Assembly: GCA_017523615.1 (NCBI GenBank)
Contig: JAFWWK010000101.1
Coordinates: 1-41,763, forward strand
DNA from: Clostridia bacterium
GTDB taxonomy: Bacteria; Bacillota; Clostridia; Christensenellales; Aristaeellaceae
Direction of reading: 5' to 3'
Length of the DNA stretch: 41,763 bases
In this document: one piece after another, positions 41,336-41,763 of the stretch
How positions within the stretch are numbered: the stretch's first letter is position 1
Layout: the number at the start of each line of letters is the position of its first letter
Translations under genes and position numbers: made by a program
The notes under the pieces: generated by a model
Told to the model about the DNA's origin: nothing
Database searches by the model: none
Seen by the model: the letters and a program-made list of their open reading frames with translations, nothing else

Positions 41336-41763
41336 AAGAGCCCATCCTTGAGATCCGCCACCTGTCCAAGACCTTCGGGAACCACGCCGTGCTCAAGGAC
41401 GTGGATTTCAGCGTCTGCAAGGGCGACGTCACCAGCATCATAGGCGCCAGCGGCAGCGGCAAAAGCACGCTGCTCCGCTGCGTCAACCAGTTGGAAACAC
41501 TGACCACCGGACAGATCCTTTTCCACGGCAAGGATATCACCAAAGGCGCTATGAAGGTGAACGAATACCGCGCCAGGGTGGGTATGGTATTCCAGAGTTT
41601 CAATCTATTTGCCAACATGACGGTCCTGGACAACTGTACCGTCGGCCAGGTCAGGGTCAACAAGACCCCCAAGGGCGAGGCCAGGGACCGTGCCATGTTT
41701 TACCTGAACAGGGTGGGCATGCTGCCCTACATCAATGCCCGCCCTGCCCAGATCTCCGGCGGG
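41332..41763 (+). CDS. Polar amino-acid ABC importer, ATPase (partial, cut by window end)
   Basis: The first 144 codons of a GlnQ/HisP-type ATPase: LEIRHLSKTFGNHAVLKDVD, Walker A GASGSGKST near residue 40, and Q-loop VGMVFQSFNLFANMTVLDN. The window ends within the ABC signature (QISGG). ATGA overlap with the permease means it is translated together with it. Confidence 0.93.
   Translation, partial: MKEPILEIRHLSKTFGNHAVLKDVDFSVCKGDVTSIIGASGSGKSTLLRCVNQLETLTTGQILFHGKDITKGAMKVNEYRARVGMVFQSFNLFANMTVLDNCTVGQVRVNKTPKGEARDRAMFYLNRVGMLPYINARPAQISGG

Overview
The window reads as DNA from a gut- or rumen-type Bacillota (class Clostridia). Nearly every gene has a strong AGGAGG-type ribosome binding site. 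The families seen (DUF3784, DUF4234, CotH, XRE-AbrB with an ABC exporter, NimA-like flavoprotein, MerR-GyrI) are typical of Clostridia, and the two carbohydrate enzymes (a GH26 mannanase with CBM35-like modules and a PL22 oligogalacturonate lyase) fit a plant-fibre habitat. I cannot name family or genus. Most of the window is visibly GC-rich. About 23.7-31.5 kb is much richer in A+T and carries a complete replication and partition module.

Left part (1-18.5 kb): a frameshifted MATE transporter with a C-terminal ATPase-like domain, a secreted CotH-family protein, oligogalacturonate lyase, a stand-alone GltD-like flavoprotein, small proteins (deoxyribosyltransferase-like, DUF3784, DUF4234-like), a Nudix-methyltransferase fusion, an HSL-family esterase, an unknown protein and an aldo/keto reductase with a ferredoxin tail. 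A seven-gene + strand run (12.6-17.45 kb) follows, behind a consensus promoter with twin operators. It encodes a methyltransferase, a RibD-like reductase, a GNAT, a chloramphenicol-phosphotransferase-like kinase, an RpiB/LacAB isomerase, a CatA-like acetyltransferase and a kinase-GNAT fusion. It ends in a terminator and is followed by a MerR-GyrI regulator with a typical 19-bp-spacer promoter.

Middle part (18.7-23.7 kb, minus strand): GH26 mannanase, a secreted zinc-ribbon protein, a HAD phosphatase and an SGNH hydrolase.

Replicon core (23.75-31.5 kb): a ribbon-helix-helix partition partner and ParA (minus), an AT-rich divergent spacer, a winged-helix replication initiator (plus), a perfect terminator, then about 1.7 kb of non-coding DNA. 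That stretch holds some 20 copies of a 19-bp iteron (consensus CCCTGNATAAAANATGACA) and one chromosome-type parS palindrome (GTTTCACGTGAAAC). A primase-helicase fusion gene and three more iterons follow. This is the origin of an iteron-controlled theta replicon. With ordinary metabolic genes on both sides, I infer that the window comes from a megaplasmid or chromid, or from such an element integrated in a chromosome.

Right part (31-41.8 kb): a NimA-like flavoprotein next to a 29-bp perfect AT palindrome, an XRE-AbrB regulator with an ABC-2 exporter, a YdcF-like membrane protein, a nitrilase-family amidohydrolase, an APH-like kinase, a large SF1 helicase, a TetR regulator, and a polar amino-acid ABC importer (binding protein, permease, ATPase cut by the window edge). 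Several genes resemble drug- or metabolite-modifying enzymes (CPT, CatA, APH, Nim, MATE, GNATs), so the accessory content leans toward xenobiotic handling and nutrient scavenging. No rRNA, tRNA, CRISPR array or intact insertion sequence was seen.
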